A DNA stretch of 41,845 bases from positions 1 through 41,845 of the forward strand of contig CBCXVS010000020.1 of the NCBI GenBank assembly GCA_965178525.1, read 5' to 3'. Of this stretch, positions 1 to 9,337 are shown in pieces. A model generated the notes under the pieces. The model did no database searches and was not told where the DNA came from. It saw nothing but the letters and a program-made list of their open reading frames with translations. A program made the position numbers and the translations under genes. How positions within the stretch are numbered: position 1 is the stretch's first letter; each line of letters starts with the position of its first letter. The stretch is from CBCXVS01 sp965178525. Its GTDB lineage: Bacteria; Tectomicrobia; Entotheonellia; Entotheonellales; Entotheonellaceae.

Positions 1-91
1 CGTTGCAGCCGGGGGGTGATACGGGATATCCGGAGCGCTTCTCCTGTCAGTGGGGGGAATGAAGGCCCTCATCATGACAGGAGAGTCGGTC

Positions 92-289
92 TCAGGCAAT
101 CGGCGTAACTGCTTCATCAAGAAAGGAGTTGGCTTGACTTAAGGCCATTCCGCGATAGCCCAACTTGGGCACGAGGTCGTGCAGGCCCACCTGCGACACC
201 CCAAATGGCACGCCCCGCGTCCCATTCGCTGCGTCGCCACGGCGTTCGTTGTGGTGGATATGACCGTTGCCGGTACTGAACTCAGCCAT
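92..289 (-). CDS. small hypothetical protein
   Basis: This is a 65-residue open frame with a very good ribosome site: GGAGAGG lies just upstream of the ATG on the minus strand. The product is hydrophilic, with a His/Asn/Arg-rich start and a short C-terminal stretch ending TPIA. I recognise no domain, signal peptide or membrane segment. It lies about 190 bases downstream of the SDR gene on the same strand and could share its transcript. The good Shine-Dalgarno sequence is the main argument that it is translated; it may also be the remnant of a longer gene. Confidence 0.35.
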   Translation of the reverse strand: MAEFSTGNGHIHHNERRGDAANGTRGVPFGVSQVGLHDLVPKLGYRGMALSQANSFLDEAVTPIA

Positions 290-481
290 GATGCCTCTCC
301 TTCGTGTCAGAGGCCTCGCTCGCCGGGGCAGACAAGACGCGCCCGAGCAGGCCTAAGCAAGATACCAAAATGGCTTGCAGAATAACGCGCCGTGTAGGCA
401 ATTGTCAATCGGCTCCGGGCAAGATGAAAACGGGATCCGCGAAGGACGCGAAGGAGCACGAAGAGAACCGGCGCCTTAATC

Positions 482-1231
482 TTAATAAAGATATTGGCCA
501 CCGTTGACATGGAGTGTCTGGCCGGTCATATGCCGAGATTCGTCAGATGCTAAAAACACGGCCATATCCGCGATGTCTTCCGGCGTCGCCATACGGCCCA
601 GTGGCACTTGCCGTCCAGCCTCCTGCAGCTCGTCTTCAGTCATCCCATAACGCGGTTGTGCGGTATCGGTAATCCCAGGGGCAATAGCGTTGACGCGGAT
701 GTGATACGGGGCAAGTTCTAAAGCGGTGGCGCGCGTCAGGCCAACGATACCGGCTTTGCTGGAGACGTAGTGGACCCCGCGCGGTGAGCTGCGAAAGGCG
801 GCGCCGGAGGCGAGATTGATCACCGCGCCGCTTTGCCCGCGCGCCACGAGGCGGCGCGTCATGGTCTGTGTACAGAGAAAGGAGCCTTTCAGATTGACGG
901 TGAGGACCTCGTCCCATTGCGTTTCGGTCATGTCGAGAAACGCCACACGGGGAAAAATACCCGCATTGTTCACCAAGATGGTAACGCCGCCGAAGGCGTC
1001 GCCCGCATCCACCATGGCGCGGATGTCACCAGCCTGCGCCACGCTCCCCGCAACCGCAACAGCGCGTCGCCCACATTGGCGAATGTGCGCGACGATGTCC
1101 TCGGCTGCCGCCTTGTCATCGAGATAGTTCACCACCACATCCGCACCTTCGCGCCCATAGGCCAGGGCGACGGACTTGCCAATCCCTTGCTGCGCGCCCG
1201 TCACCAGGGCCACTTGACCGGCTAAACGCAT
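482..1231 (-). CDS. SDR family oxidoreductase (FabG-like)
   Basis: A 249-residue classical short-chain dehydrogenase/reductase, a cytosolic NAD(P)-dependent enzyme that interconverts alcohols and ketones. The cofactor motif TGAQQGIG is at residues 11-18, NNAG at 88-91, and the catalytic set N113, S142, Y155 and K159 (YVSSK) is complete. The C-terminal VNGG motif is typical of FabG-like SDRs. Length is normal and the gene looks intact. The substrate cannot be read from sequence. It faces away from the beta-propeller gene, and two CRP/FNR-like palindromes lie in the intergenic region about 145-185 bases upstream of its start. Confidence 0.9.
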   Translation of the reverse strand: MRLAGQVALVTGAQQGIGKSVALAYGREGADVVVNYLDDKAAAEDIVAHIRQCGRRAVAVAGSVAQAGDIRAMVDAGDAFGGVTILVNNAGIFPRVAFLDMTETQWDEVLTVNLKGSFLCTQTMTRRLVARGQSGAVINLASGAAFRSSPRGVHYVSSKAGIVGLTRATALELAPYHIRVNAIAPGITDTAQPRYGMTEDELQEAGRQVPLGRMATPEDIADMAVFLASDESRHMTGQTLHVNGGQYLY

Positions 1232-1375
1232 GGCGTATCCCCTTACACTCGCATGTGTTATTGTTTACGAAGGGCCAGACAGCAGGTGTCGTCCCCTTCC
1301 CTGCGGCTGACGCAGGGCAAAAACAAGCTCACTCTATGCGATGCACGAATCGATGTCCACCTCATGAGCTGGCGG

Positions 1376-1391
1376 TGTGATTCATGTCACC
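1376..1391. promoter_or_regulatory. CRP/FNR-family-like operator, site 1
   Basis: The sequence TGTGA-TTCATG-TCACC matches the CRP consensus TGTGA-N6-TCACA at 9 of 10 half-site bases. It lies between two divergent genes (SDR minus, beta-propeller plus) and is paired with a second site whose centre is 23 bases away. The regulator and its effector are unknown. Confidence 0.4.
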
Positions 1392-1398
1392 GTACACT

Positions 1399-1414
1399 TG
1401 TAATATTTGTCACA
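1399..1414. promoter_or_regulatory. CRP/FNR-family-like operator, site 2
   Basis: TGTAA-TATTTG-TCACA matches the CRP-type consensus at 9 of 10 half-site bases. Its centre is 23 bases from that of site 1, about two helical turns, so two dimers would sit on nearly the same face of the DNA. It is in the same divergent intergenic region. The rest of that region (about 1232-1611) shows no convincing gene. Confidence 0.4.
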
Positions 1415-1611
1415 GAACAAAAGGCTAAGCAACGGATATAGTCAGGCATGACACAGCTGAAATTCCCACATGATCCTCATGTTATCCCCTGTCAGAAAGG
1501 GTATGGTCCTTCCCTGGGAAAAACGTTCCTTCGTTTGTCTATTCCCAGACCGGAGTTCCGGTAGCCCGTGGCTGACGGGGACGTCCGAGTGGGCGTCCCT
1601 GCGTTCGGCTC

Positions 1612-3264
1612 ATGTTTAGCGTTCAGATACAATGGAGATTCTTTAATGGCAACGAGTACGACGCCGGTTGGTCAGCAAACGCCACCTGGGAAGACGATAT
1701 TAAGGGTCTGTTCAACGATGGCGACGTCGCATGTATGCGGAGGCGCGGCCTGGACCTGAGCAACTATCAGGACGTCAAAGCCAATGCTGAGGGCATCTAT
1801 GACGCGGTCTCGCGAGGTTTTATGCCCCCGGGCGACCCCTGGCCAGAGTCCTGGGTGCTCACCTTCAGGCAGTGGATCGATGCCGGCGCCCCCAGAGGCG
1901 GCATGGGGCCGATGGGTGAAAGGCCCGGGTGGAGCCCGACCAGTGCGCCGGAGGCCGGCTCCCGGTACGACGACATCTGGTTCATCTCGCCCAGGATGGG
2001 CTGGGCGGTCAACAGCGATGGGCAGATCCTCTATACCGATGATGGCGGGGCGAGCTGGGCGCAGCAGTTCCGCACCCCGATGATTGGTTCCCGAGCCGTC
2101 TATCTGCGCTGCCTCAGCTTCGCCACGGCCCAACGCGGCTGGGTCGGCACCCTGAACGACTACTATCGCATGTTCCAAACCGCCGACGGGGGCACGACCT
2201 GGACGTTTGTGAGCCATCTTCCCGACAACGCCCCCCGCGCGATTTGCGGTATGTACGCAGTCAACGAGTCGGTGGTCTATGCCTCAGGCACCAACTACCC
2301 CTATCAGCGCTATCCGACGCGGGTGATGAAAACCACGGATGGCGGAGCGACCTGGACCGCCTTCAACATGGACGCACAGGCATCCAATCTGATCGATATT
2401 TTCTTCTTCGACGCGCAGCGCGGGTTTGTCGTCGGTGGCTATTCCGACAAGGCCGATCCGGACTACGACGATGTCATCCCGGTCGTCCTCTACACCGAAG
2501 ACGGTGGAGCGACCTGGGTCAACCGCGTCGCCGGTCTCACCTTTGCACCCGGAGAGTGGGGGTGGAAGATCTATTTTGTCAACGACGCCATCGGCTATGT
2601 CTCGCTGGAAAGCTTAGAGCGCGGTGCGATTTTAAAGACCATAGATGGCGGGCAGACCTGGACGCGTTACCCCATCAACGATCCGCAAGGCAACGCCAAC
2701 CTCGAGGGCATCGGGTTCATTACCGAGGACCGCGGCTGGGTCGGCGGCTGGGGTAATGCCGACTTCGCCTCCGGTTATACAAGCGGGACCGTTGATGGTG
2801 GCGAGAACTGGTTCGATGCCAACGAGGTCGGACGCTTTATCAACCGGTTCCGCTTTCTGAGCGATCCGGTCACCGTGGGTTACGCCAGCGGGCGGCAAGT
2901 CTACAAGTATATTCCCGAAGGCGACCCGGCGGTCACCTCGCCGAGCCTGGCGGCCTCGCGTCTGGCCCCGGCCGGCACCATGCTCAGAACCGCCGGACTG
3001 CCGCGGTTCACGAATACGGCCACGATTGACATCGACGTGCCAGAGGGAGCGCGGCACGCCTGGGTGAGCATTTGGAACCGGTTTGGCCTGGACATCCGCG
3101 TCCTGCTCGATGAGTCCAACCCCGCAGCGGGTTCGCGCCAGTTGACCTGGGACGGTTTGGACGACGATGGCAATGCAGTCCCGGCCGGTGTCTATATCTT
3201 CCGGCTAACAGTGGATGACAGCGCGGATAGCGGCAGTTTCTACCTCGATCGCAGCCCGGTCTAA
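1612..3264 (+). CDS. YCF48/BNR-type beta-propeller protein with FlgD-like C-terminal domain
   Basis: The protein has three parts. An N-terminal module of about 80 residues carries the pattern D-V-x-C-M-x-R-x-G-L-D-L, then MPPGDPWP and W-I-D-A-G. The middle holds six Asp-box repeats of the form T-x-DGG-x-x-W (TDDGGASW, TADGGTTW, TTDGGATW, TEDGGATW, TIDGGQTW, TVDGGENW), which form a sialidase/YCF48-like propeller. The last about 70 residues resemble the FlgD Ig-like domain (TWDGLDDDGN, PAGVYIFRL). Such proteins are usually binding or assembly scaffolds, not hydrolases. No signal peptide is seen. The start is doubtful: the best ribosome site (GGAG, 1634-1637) serves an ATG at 1646 in a different frame, so a one-base deletion near 1680-1690 may have split off the true N-terminus. 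Confidence 0.75.
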   Translation: MFSVQIQWRFFNGNEYDAGWSANATWEDDIKGLFNDGDVACMRRRGLDLSNYQDVKANAEGIYDAVSRGFMPPGDPWPESWVLTFRQWIDAGAPRGGMGPMGERPGWSPTSAPEAGSRYDDIWFISPRMGWAVNSDGQILYTDDGGASWAQQFRTPMIGSRAVYLRCLSFATAQRGWVGTLNDYYRMFQTADGGTTWTFVSHLPDNAPRAICGMYAVNESVVYASGTNYPYQRYPTRVMKTTDGGATWTAFNMDAQASNLIDIFFFDAQRGFVVGGYSDKADPDYDDVIPVVLYTEDGGATWVNRVAGLTFAPGEWGWKIYFVNDAIGYVSLESLERGAILKTIDGGQTWTRYPINDPQGNANLEGIGFITEDRGWVGGWGNADFASGYTSGTVDGGENWFDANEVGRFINRFRFLSDPVTVGYASGRQVYKYIPEGDPAVTSPSLAASRLAPAGTMLRTAGLPRFTNTATIDIDVPEGARHAWVSIWNRFGLDIRVLLDESNPAAGSRQLTWDGLDDDGNAVPAGVYIFRLTVDDSADSGSFYLDRSPV

Positions 3265-3419
3265 TCTTCTCATCTCAGGTGCAAGGCGGCATGCGGGAGA
3301 ACATTTTGATGCCGCCTGCCGCCTGTCCCAAGTTGCTTGCGGAAGACGCACATGTTAGCATGTAGCCCCTGAAGGCCCACGATACGCCTCCATATGCCAG
3401 CGCAAAAAAGGGGGAGCAG

Positions 3420-5741
3420 GTGAGCTACGCCGGCCAATCCGTCAAGCCTTTGGAAACCCGCAGATTTATCACCGGTGATGGGAGTTTTATTGGAGACATC
3501 ACCTTTCTCAACCTGCGGCAAGCAGTGGTCTTGCGGAGCCTCTACGCCCATGCCAGGCTCAAGGCCATCGACACCGCTGCCGCCCGCGCCCAGCCAGGTG
3601 TCATCGCGGTCTTGACTGGCCAAGACATCCTAGATGTTCGCAACGCTATTCCGCCCCCTATGATGGGCGCCGGCCGTCCTGTGGATACCTTGCACACCCC
3701 AACGCATCCCCTGTTGGCCACGGAAAAAGTCTGCTATGTCGGCCAACCCATCGCGATCATCGTCGCCCAGGAGGTGGCATTAGCCCAGGATGCGATGGAA
3801 CACATCCGGGTGGACTATGAGGCGCTGCCGCCTGTCCTGGAGCCGTTGCATGCCGTGCGCGAGGAGGCGCCTATCATTCACCCGGACTTGGGAACGAATG
3901 TCGCCTTGCGCTTTCGCCAGCAGGGCGGTGACGTGGAGGCCGCTTTCGCCCAGGCTGACCACGTCGTGAAGCAGTGCTACGAGGTGCCACGCCTCGCGCC
4001 CGTTTCCCTGGAAACGCGGGGTGTGATGGCGGTGTACCAGCCTGAAGATGACCATCTCACCGTGTGGAACACGACGCAAGCGCCACATCGCGTCAGGTCG
4101 TCCTTATCTCAACTCCTCGGCCGCCCTGAATCGGCCGTACGGGTGATCGCCCCGGATGTCGGCGGCAGTTTCGGCATCAAGGACTGCCTGTTTCCAGAAG
4201 ATGTGCTGGCGCCCTATCTGGCGGTGCGTCTCAAATGTGCGGTGCAATGGATGGAAGCGCGGCAGGAAAACTTGCTGGCCTATCATGGACGCGGTCAGTT
4301 CTTCGAGATGGAAGCCGCGGTGCGGCGCGATGGCGTCATCCTGGGCATACGAGCCGACATCGTGGCGGACCTGGGCGCGTACATGCTGCGGACGACGCCA
4401 TATCCTGGGTTCAACGCCTGTCGCCGCCTAACCGGCCCTTACCACATCCCAGCGGTGCAAGTCGACTTGCGTGGCGTCATCACCAATAAGACGCCGACGG
4501 GAGCCTACCGCGGCACCGGGGGTCCGGAAGCCGCAGTCTGTATGGAGCGCACGCTCGACTTGATCGCGCGTGACCTGCAGTTGGATCCGGCTGAGGTACG
4601 CCGGCGGAATTTCATTCCCCATGATGCCTTCCCATACCGGAGCGTCACGGGCGTCACCTATGACCCAGGGCAATATGCCCACGCCCTGGAGCGCACGTTG
4701 TCGCTCGTCGACTACGCGGGTTGGCGCGCCCAGGCAAGCCGCCGCCAACGCCATGAGCCGCTGATTGGAATTGGCTTGGCGACGTGTATCAAATCCTCGG
4801 GCGCGTCTGGCGACCATCGCCAGGAGCAAGCTCGGGTGCATGTCGCCGCTTCGGGTCAGATCACGATCTTCACGGGGATATCGCCCCATGGTCAGGGCTC
4901 CGAAATCACGTTTGCCCAGCTGGCTGCGGATACACTGGGCGTGCACCCCACGCAGGTGCATGTCTCATGTGATACGTCCCTGGTCCCATTTGGCGAAGGC
5001 ACGAGTGCCAGCCGCGGCCTCATTGTGGGCGGCTCTGCCGTCTATGCCGCCCTGCAAGCGGCGCGCCAGAAGCTGGCGCGGCTCGCCGCGCATGTGATCA
5101 CCAGTGATGTCGAATATATCGATTTCTGGAACGAAGGCGTCTTCGACCGCCGTCAGCCAACGAGGGTGATGCCATTTTCTCGCCTCACCGCCATGGCCCA
5201 TAATCGCCACCTCTTACCAAAGGAAATAGAGGCGGGATGGGATTTCCAAGGCAGCTACACCTTGCCGGAGAATCCCTTCACGTTTGCGGCCCATGCCGTG
5301 GTGGTGGAAGTCAGCCCAGAGACAGGCGCCGTCACGATTTTACGCTACGTTGGGGTGCACGACTGTGGCACGATCATCAACCCCAAGCTGGTTGAGGGAC
5401 AAATCCATGGCGGTATTGTCCAAGGGATCGGGCAAGCCCTGACCGAAGGCTTCGTCTATAGTGCGGAGGGACAGCCCCTGACCGGCAGTCTGATGGACTA
5501 TGCTCTGCCGCGGGCCGCAGCCGTGCCGGAGTTGATCATGGATACGGTGACGACACACTCGCCCACCAATCCGCTCGGGGCGAAGGGGATTGGCTCCGTT
5601 GCCACCGTTCCAGCACCAGCAGCGATCGCCAATGCGGTGCTCGACGCGCTTTCCCGCCACGGGGTGCGGCATCTCGATATGCCGTTAACGCCGGAGAAGA
5701 TCTGGCGGGCGTTACACGAACAGCCGCAAACTGGATCATAA
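3420..5741 (+). CDS. CoxL/XDH-family molybdopterin-binding large subunit, catalytic Glu absent
   Basis: A 773-residue xanthine dehydrogenase/aldehyde oxidase/CO dehydrogenase large subunit, the molybdenum-cofactor subunit that hydroxylates aldehydes or heterocycles. Translation starts at GTG 3420 behind GGGGAG. The domain order is normal: hammerhead a/b domain (about 15-125), then the Mo-binding domains. AYRGTG at 362-367 is a form-II-type active-site loop, not the AYRCSFR of true CO dehydrogenase. The C-terminal motif normally reads KGxGE, where Glu is the catalytic base; here it reads KGIGS, so residue 726 is Ser. No FAD or [2Fe-2S] subunit gene is adjacent. The protein is full length and otherwise well conserved, so it may be inactive, have a different chemistry, or work with partners elsewhere. 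Confidence 0.88.
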   Translation: MSYAGQSVKPLETRRFITGDGSFIGDITFLNLRQAVVLRSLYAHARLKAIDTAAARAQPGVIAVLTGQDILDVRNAIPPPMMGAGRPVDTLHTPTHPLLATEKVCYVGQPIAIIVAQEVALAQDAMEHIRVDYEALPPVLEPLHAVREEAPIIHPDLGTNVALRFRQQGGDVEAAFAQADHVVKQCYEVPRLAPVSLETRGVMAVYQPEDDHLTVWNTTQAPHRVRSSLSQLLGRPESAVRVIAPDVGGSFGIKDCLFPEDVLAPYLAVRLKCAVQWMEARQENLLAYHGRGQFFEMEAAVRRDGVILGIRADIVADLGAYMLRTTPYPGFNACRRLTGPYHIPAVQVDLRGVITNKTPTGAYRGTGGPEAAVCMERTLDLIARDLQLDPAEVRRRNFIPHDAFPYRSVTGVTYDPGQYAHALERTLSLVDYAGWRAQASRRQRHEPLIGIGLATCIKSSGASGDHRQEQARVHVAASGQITIFTGISPHGQGSEITFAQLAADTLGVHPTQVHVSCDTSLVPFGEGTSASRGLIVGGSAVYAALQAARQKLARLAAHVITSDVEYIDFWNEGVFDRRQPTRVMPFSRLTAMAHNRHLLPKEIEAGWDFQGSYTLPENPFTFAAHAVVVEVSPETGAVTILRYVGVHDCGTIINPKLVEGQIHGGIVQGIGQALTEGFVYSAEGQPLTGSLMDYALPRAAAVPELIMDTVTTHSPTNPLGAKGIGSVATVPAPAAIANAVLDALSRHGVRHLDMPLTPEKIWRALHEQPQTGS

Positions 5742-5870
5742 GTACTGAGGCAAAATTAAATTTATAGCTTTCCCCTGGAGAAATATATAAAGGCAATTAT
5801 GCCCAGGCACTTAAGTACCTGGACAGAAGTCGCCATTTTATGCTTGGATGGCAACAGAGGAGACCCACAG

Positions 5871-6946
5871 GTGAGTCTAGATTTTGTCAGTAACGAGGAA
5901 ATCATCCAAGAAGCACGCAAACGCGTGAACCAAGGCGCCTGGGACTATCTGGTTGGCGGTTCCGAATCGGAAACGACCCTCCGGCGGAACCGGCTCGCTT
6001 TCGACCGGGTCGCCTTTCGGCCCCGCATTCTGGTCGACGTGTCGCACATCGATTCCTCCACCACCTTCCTGGGGCAGAAGCTACGCATCCCAGTCATCCT
6101 AGCGCCCATCGGATCGTTGCAGGTCTTCCACTCGATGCCGCGGTGGCATCCACCAGGGCCGCGACGGAGTTCGGCATCATGCATGCCGTGAGTTCAGTCA
6201 CCGAACCGGCGTTGGAGGAGACGGCTGCCGCGACCACGACGCCGAAGATCTTCCAGCTCTACATGCACGGGGATATGAAGTGGACGGAGGATATTGTTGG
6301 CCGGGCGAAGCAAGCCGGCTTTGCGGCTCTGGCGCTGACGGTAGATGTGGCCCATTACAGCCGGCGGGAACGCCCCATGGTGACGCGCTACCAGCCCCCG
6401 ACACGGCGCGTCCCGCCCGACCGGCGGCATCTGGCCTCGCTGACCTGGGAGACCATGAACATCATCAAAGAGATGGCCGGTCTGCCCTTCATGCTCAAGG
6501 GCGTGCAGACGGCCGAGGATGCGGAGCTGGCGGTGCAACACGGGGTTGACGTGATCTGGGTGTCGAATCACGGTGGCCGCCAGATCGACCACGGGCTGGG
6601 CAGCCTGGATACGCTGCCGGAAATCGCGCAGGCCGTGCAGGGTCGGGCACGCATCATCCTAGATGGCGGCGTGCAGCGTGGCAGCGACATCCTGAAAGCG
6701 GTGGCCCTGGGGGCCGATGTGGTCGCCCTGGGCCGACTGCAGGGGTGGGGCCTCGCCGCCGGTGGCGATGCCGGCATTGTGCGCATGCTTGAAATCCTGG
6801 AGGACGAACTCGTCAGTACGATGGGCTTGGCAGGCGTCACAAGCATCGATCAGCTGACCCCGAAATACGTCTGCAAGGCCGAGCCGGTGACGCTGCCACA
6901 CGAGATGAGCGGCTGGGTCAATATGCCGGTGGGGCGCATCCGCTAA
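5871..6946 (+). pseudogene. FMN-dependent alpha-hydroxy-acid oxidase/dehydrogenase, frameshifted
   Basis: This gene belongs to the lactate dehydrogenase/glycolate oxidase family (FMN TIM barrel). The start is GTG 5871, eight bases after GAGGAG; the first frame carries the family N-terminus up to the APIGSLQ segment. The frame then breaks near 6131-6134, where one base is missing between the codons for FH and DAAVAS. The second frame runs to 6946 and holds KIFQLY, LTVDV, the catalytic-histidine motif SNHGGRQ and the FMN-phosphate segment DGGVQRGSDILK followed by GADVVALGR. All catalytic motifs survive, so the lesion is either recent or a sequencing error. It lies 130 bases after the CoxL-like gene on the same strand. 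Confidence 0.85.
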
Positions 6947-6953
6947 GGCCGGA

Positions 6954-7613
6954 TTATCCTGGGCGCTCCCTGGGCGGCTGGGTCGGGGCCTGGGCATCTT
7001 CCAACATGTCTGCCTCGGCAAAGAGACGCTGCACAGCTAACCCAAAGCCCGGGAGACGCTCCGTCGTATACACCTGCCCTTCTATAACGACGGACTCCGT
7101 TGCCTGGCCATCGACATATTGTACAACCGTCATCGTGCGGCGAAACCGATCGATGATCCAGTATTCGGCGACGCCAATCGCACCGTATTCCTGCTGTTTG
7201 ACTTCGTAATCGCGCACGCGGTCACGGCGACGAGAGGAGACGAATTCGACCGCGATCGTCGGCGTATCGCGGCGGACGTTGGGCATATGCGCCAGCCCCG
7301 CCCACATGACGCGATCGACACGTCGCCGGTTTTCGCCGGTCGCTAGCGTGTGCTCCGTCACGGTATAGTTCAATGCGGAGCCCTGCGGGTGTTGCTCTTG
7401 ATATGTGCGCAGTAAATAGCCTAGAAGATCGTTGGGTCCACGTTCGCCTTCTCCAGGGGGTGGTGCCACGATGAGAACTCCGTTAATTAATTCGTAGCGG
7501 TACCCTTCGTCCCAATCTTCAGCTGCGTCGAACTCATCTGGCGTCATGTACGTACCGGCAAGTTCTGGTCCGATCATCAGGTACGCTTGTTCCATGCCCA
7601 TGGGTTCGCTCAT
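6954..7613 (-). CDS. Uma2 family protein (DUF820, PD-(D/E)xK nuclease fold)
   Basis: A 219-residue member of the Uma2/DUF820 family, which has a restriction-endonuclease-like fold and is abundant in Cyanobacteria, Chloroflexi and related genomes, often near mobile DNA. Visible family features are the YELINGVLI strand near residue 40, V-D-R-V-M-W, the acidic core of IAVEFVSS followed by the R/D-rich DRVRDYEVKQQEY, and EYWIID. The cellular role is unknown. It starts 14 bases downstream of the GMC oxidoreductase stop on the same strand, so the two may be cotranscribed. Confidence 0.85.
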   Translation of the reverse strand: MSEPMGMEQAYLMIGPELAGTYMTPDEFDAAEDWDEGYRYELINGVLIVAPPPGEGERGPNDLLGYLLRTYQEQHPQGSALNYTVTEHTLATGENRRRVDRVMWAGLAHMPNVRRDTPTIAVEFVSSRRRDRVRDYEVKQQEYGAIGVAEYWIIDRFRRTMTVVQYVDGQATESVVIEGQVYTTERLPGFGLAVQRLFAEADMLEDAQAPTQPPRERPG

Positions 7614-7627
7614 GTCATCTCCACACT

Positions 7628-9181
7628 TTATCCTGCCCCCTGGCGCATCAAGTCGGCAATGCGCTCCCCAATCATCATCGTGGTCACATTCGTATTGGCC
7701 CGGATGCAGTTGGGCATAATGGAGGCGTCCGCAATGCGCAAACCCTGCAGGCCATGCACTCGGCCGTGCTGATCGACAACGGCCATGGCATCGGACGCCG
7801 GGCCCATCTTGCAGGTGCCGGAAATGTGCTGGCCGCTCATGGCCTCGCGCAAGAGAAATTCGTCCAAAGCTGCGTCTGTCGCCAGCTCCGCATCCGTTGG
7901 CCTGACGCGCGCCTCGATGATATCTCGGAACGCCTCGTGCTCACTCAAGCGCACACACAAACGGACGACCTCCCGCAAGCGGCGGCGGTCGAACTCGTCT
8001 TGCAGGTAGCGGTAGTCCAGGAAGGGTTGCGTCTTGGCGTCTGCCGATGTGAGATAGAGTTCGCCCGAGCCCACGGCCAGATCCAGGACGGCGACCATGC
8101 CGATGCCCAACGGCTCCATCCGGTCGCCGCCCCGGTCGACCCGTTCCGTCGCAAATGACTGCATGAGCACCTGTATGTCGTTGCGCAAGTCGGAATCGTC
8201 GGCGGTGTAGCGCAAAGCCACCTGCATACGGGGCGCGAGGCCATCCAGCGGATAGGCTTGCTTGGTCCTGAAGACCAGATAAATAATCGGATGATCTCGC
8301 AAGTTCTGCCCGACCCCAGGCAAGTCATGCACGAGCGGGATGCCCATGCTTTGCAGGTGATCCGTGGGGCCGACGCCGGAGAGCAATAGAATGTGGGGCG
8401 AGCCGATGGCGCCGGCGCTCAGCACGATGTCTTCACCCTCAACGATGAACCTTTCACCGCCGCTTTCCACTTCAACCCCGGTAGCCCGCGTGCCGTCGAA
8501 AAGGAGGCGGTGCACCATGCAGTTGGGTTTGATCGTCAGATTCAAGCGGTGCCGAGCCATGTCGAGGTAGCCGAGAGCGGTGCTCCAGCGAATACCGTTC
8601 GGATTGTTCACCGGCACCGCGCCAACCCCGGAGGCATCGGGATGATTGTGGTCCGGGCTGTCGGCGAAGCCGGCGGCGCGGCAGGCGGTATAGAACGCCT
8701 CCTGGTCGGGCAACCACTCTTGCCGGGCAAAACGCCGGACAATAATCGGCCCGTCCGCATTATGGAAATCTCCGGTCCCGAATTCGGTATCGCTCTCGAT
8801 CATGCGAAAATACGGCAGCAGCTCCCGGAACGTCCACTGGTCGTTACCCATGGCGGCCCAGGCGTCGTAGTCTTCAGGCACGCCACGGAGAAAGACCTGG
8901 CCGTTGATGGCGCTCGAGCCGCCGGTGACCTTGCCCCTGGGCACGAGCAGCGGTCCTGCCGTGTCCGTACTCTTGCCGATAAATTGCCAGTTGTGATCAC
9001 TGGTCATAATGTCCGTGCCGGTGGCGTAGCCGAATTTGACTTCTTCCGGGAGATGCTCAAAGTTCGGATAGTCGGGTCCGGCTTCCAAGAGCAGCACGGC
9101 TCGATCCGGATCTTCGCTAAGGCGGGTGGCGATGATGGCGCCTGCTGACCCCGCACCGATGACGATGGTGTCGTATTTCAT
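7628..9181 (-). CDS. GMC family FAD-dependent oxidoreductase
   Basis: A 517-residue glucose-methanol-choline oxidoreductase that oxidises an alcohol with FAD. The FAD Rossmann motif GAGSAG is at residues 9-14 with the adenine-binding Glu at about 33. The GMC signature is seen in GKVTGGSSAINGQ and in SAGAIGSPHILLLSG. The active-site His is about H452 in GQHISGTCKMGP, and the second active-site position is Asn in NTNVTT (about 496-498), as in choline dehydrogenase and mycofactocin-associated GMC enzymes. No signal peptide is present. The alcohol substrate is not predictable; no mycofactocin biosynthesis genes are in the window. Confidence 0.9.
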   Translation of the reverse strand: MKYDTIVIGAGSAGAIIATRLSEDPDRAVLLLEAGPDYPNFEHLPEEVKFGYATGTDIMTSDHNWQFIGKSTDTAGPLLVPRGKVTGGSSAINGQVFLRGVPEDYDAWAAMGNDQWTFRELLPYFRMIESDTEFGTGDFHNADGPIIVRRFARQEWLPDQEAFYTACRAAGFADSPDHNHPDASGVGAVPVNNPNGIRWSTALGYLDMARHRLNLTIKPNCMVHRLLFDGTRATGVEVESGGERFIVEGEDIVLSAGAIGSPHILLLSGVGPTDHLQSMGIPLVHDLPGVGQNLRDHPIIYLVFRTKQAYPLDGLAPRMQVALRYTADDSDLRNDIQVLMQSFATERVDRGGDRMEPLGIGMVAVLDLAVGSGELYLTSADAKTQPFLDYRYLQDEFDRRRLREVVRLCVRLSEHEAFRDIIEARVRPTDAELATDAALDEFLLREAMSGQHISGTCKMGPASDAMAVVDQHGRVHGLQGLRIADASIMPNCIRANTNVTTMMIGERIADLMRQGAG

Positions 9182-9337
9182 TGCTGTATCCCTCAGGGCG
9201 TGTTACATGTCAGAGAATCGATAGTATACGGGCGGGCGTTGGACGTCAATAGGCCCCCGATGCTCGCGCCGTTCAAGACGGCTCCGCAAAAGGGGCGAAG
9301 GGGCGCGAAGCAAAAGAGCGAAAAAGGAGGAGAGCGT

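Noticed and set aside
2244..2756. Long open frame in another phase of the beta-propeller gene
   Set aside because: It lies wholly inside the Asp-box gene, is Arg-rich, and has no domain; a GC-bias shadow.
3420..5741. True form I CO dehydrogenase
   Set aside because: The active-site loop is AYRGTG, not AYRCSFR, the catalytic Glu is missing and CoxM/CoxS genes are absent.
8393..9148. 251-codon frame opposite the GMC oxidoreductase
   Set aside because: Antisense to conserved GMC motifs; no ribosome site or domain.
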